Origin: Oscarella lobularis | Taxonomy: Eukaryota > Porifera > Homoscleromorpha > Homosclerophorida > Oscarellidae | Assembly (NCBI RefSeq): GCF_947507565.1 | Contig: NC_089178.1 | Location: 1,302,001-1,366,000 of the forward strand | Direction of reading: 5' to 3' | Length of the DNA: 64,000 bases | The notes under the pieces: generated by a model | The model's database searches: none | What the model was told of the DNA's origin: nothing | Seen by the model: only the letters and a program-made list of their open reading frames with translations | Made by a program: the position numbers and the translations under genes | Part shown: one piece after another, positions 62,689-64,000 of the stretch | Position numbering within the stretch: position 1 is the stretch's first letter | Layout of the letters: every line of letters starts with the position of its first letter

Positions 62689-64000
62689 ATGTCTTCGGGC
62701 AATTGGTGCTTGATCGAGAGCGATCCTGGCGTTTTCTCGGAACTCATCAGGGGATTCGGTGAGTAAAGCTTACGCTAGGCAATGAAAAATTGGCACATCG
62801 CTCGATAGGAGTGAGTGGAGTGCAAGTCGAGGAAATGTGGTCGCTGGAGGAAGGAGAATTCGAGAAATTGGAGTACGTAGAACCAACTCCAACTGTGCAA
62901 TAGTTGTAGATTTCGCTTGCAGACCGGTTCACGGACTCGTCTTCCTATTCAAATGGAGACCCGATGAAAAAGTGTCCGGAACGCTCGTCTCTGATTCAAG
63001 AAAAACGGACTTTTTCTTCGCAAAACAGGCATGCTGCATAAAATCGATCAACGGATTTTATATATTAATTGCGTAGGTTATTATGAATGCGTGTGCTACC
63101 CAAGCGATTCTAAGCGTTCTTCTCAACTGCAATCATCCTGACGTCGATTTGGGTCAGAATCTGACGAGATTTAAAGAATTTACTTCATCAATGGATCCAT
63201 CTGTAAACTAATAATAATAGGAGTTACCGTCTACATCCATATGGCGTTTTTTTCTCTAGCTGAAGGGCCTGTCTCTAACAAATTCTTCCGAAATTCGAGA
63301 AGTGCACAACAGCTTTGCCAGGCAATGCGACTCAATTTTGAATGGGTCCACGTGCTCTTAGAGTTGTCTTTTTTTTTAATAATACAGGCAGCAGACGTTT
63401 GAGTTTGATCCATCAGTTAAAGACAAGGATGACGCTTTTCATTTTGTCAGCTATCTTCCCATTGACGGCCGTCTCTATGAATTAGATGGACTGAAAGAAG
63501 GGCCTATCGACCACGGAAGCATTGGTGAACGCAGTTGGTTTAGTCTTTGCAGGGAAGTCCTCCAAAAACGCATTGAAAGGTAAAAGTTTTCTTAGCTGAC
63601 CGATTGAAAGAATTGATTGTTTCTGTTGGATTAGTTTCAAAGCGAATGAGATTCATTTCAATTTGATGGCTATTGTGTCTGATCAACGCATGCTGTACGC
63701 AAAACTAGCTCAAAAACTGGAGGAAGATAAGGCAAAGATACTTCAAGATGTGATCACTTAAATAATTAAATAAAGTCATCATTTAATGAGGGAAATTTTA
63801 TTTTTTTCCAGTTAGAAGTCATGGCCAAGGGAGAAGATCCTCGTTGTGCCGAATTGAGGAAGAGCCTTGAGCGCATCGAGGAGCAGATTTCAGGAGCCAA
63901 GCTGAAGCTGGAAGCGGAGGCGGAAAAAGTACAAAGATATCAGGTGAAAATCTGCGTGTCACTACACGTCATCGCGCTACTCCTTTGTCTTTGTAGATTG
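62689..64000 (+). CDS. UCHL5: Ubiquitin C-terminal hydrolase L5 / UCH37 (partial)
   Basis: Deubiquitinase bound to the 19S proteasome and INO80. Start [24 protein letters not shown] at 62689; then [28 protein letters not shown], the oxyanion and catalytic-Cys segment [16 protein letters not shown] with the expected NACAT just before it (63090-63110), the catalytic His in [13 protein letters not shown] (about 63440), and the Asp in [13 protein letters not shown]. Then [17 protein letters not shown] and the start of the UCH37 tail ([20 protein letters not shown], then [20 protein letters not shown]). The protein continues past the right edge, where the KEKE/ADRM1-binding tail would lie. Confidence 0.95.

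Overview
The window is nuclear DNA from an animal with a very compact genome: about two dozen protein genes in 64 kb, mostly split by short introns (many 50-100 nt) with ordinary GT-AG junctions, and no ribosomal RNA, tRNA, intact transposon or bacterial operon that I could support. The gene content is metazoan: death-domain NB-ARC receptor, MANF, CaMKI, ionotropic glutamate receptors, HBP1, NUAK kinase, astacin, GT29 sialyltransferases, makorin. iGluR genes beside GT29 genes, one GNL3/GNL3L-type GTPase and many sub-100-nt introns suggest an early-branching animal; a homoscleromorph sponge (Oscarella-like) is my best guess. This is inference: no species-diagnostic sequence is present.

Layout, left to right: a membrane-anchored death-domain/NB-ARC/TPR protein (-, runs off the left edge); RAB7 (+); FSIP1 (-) and MANF (+); CaMKI (-) and RTCB (+); two tandem ionotropic glutamate receptor genes (-,-); HBP1 (-) and CENP-K (+); a CYP26-like P450 (-) and AASS (+); a NUAK kinase (-) and GNL3 (+); TPRKB (-) and LAMTOR5 (+); an SH2-WW-proline-rich-WH2-CA protein (-) and an orphan RRM protein (+); RAD18 (-) and TIMM17 (+); an astacin (+); four tandem GT29 sialyltransferases (+); makorin (+); ASH2L (-) and UCHL5 (+, runs off the right edge).

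Every minus-strand block is head-to-head with a plus-strand gene, often less than 250 bp apart, and neighbouring pairs meet tail-to-tail with gaps as small as 26 bp. The window therefore looks like a chain of bidirectional promoters, interrupted by two tandem gene families (iGluR and GT29) that carry most of the non-coding space. Apart from possible co-regulation of divergent partners, the genes are unrelated housekeeping and signalling genes. The most unusual single gene is the SH2-WW-VCA protein at 38285-40282, an Arp2/3-activator-like molecule with a phosphotyrosine-binding module where WASP proteins carry WH1 and GBD.
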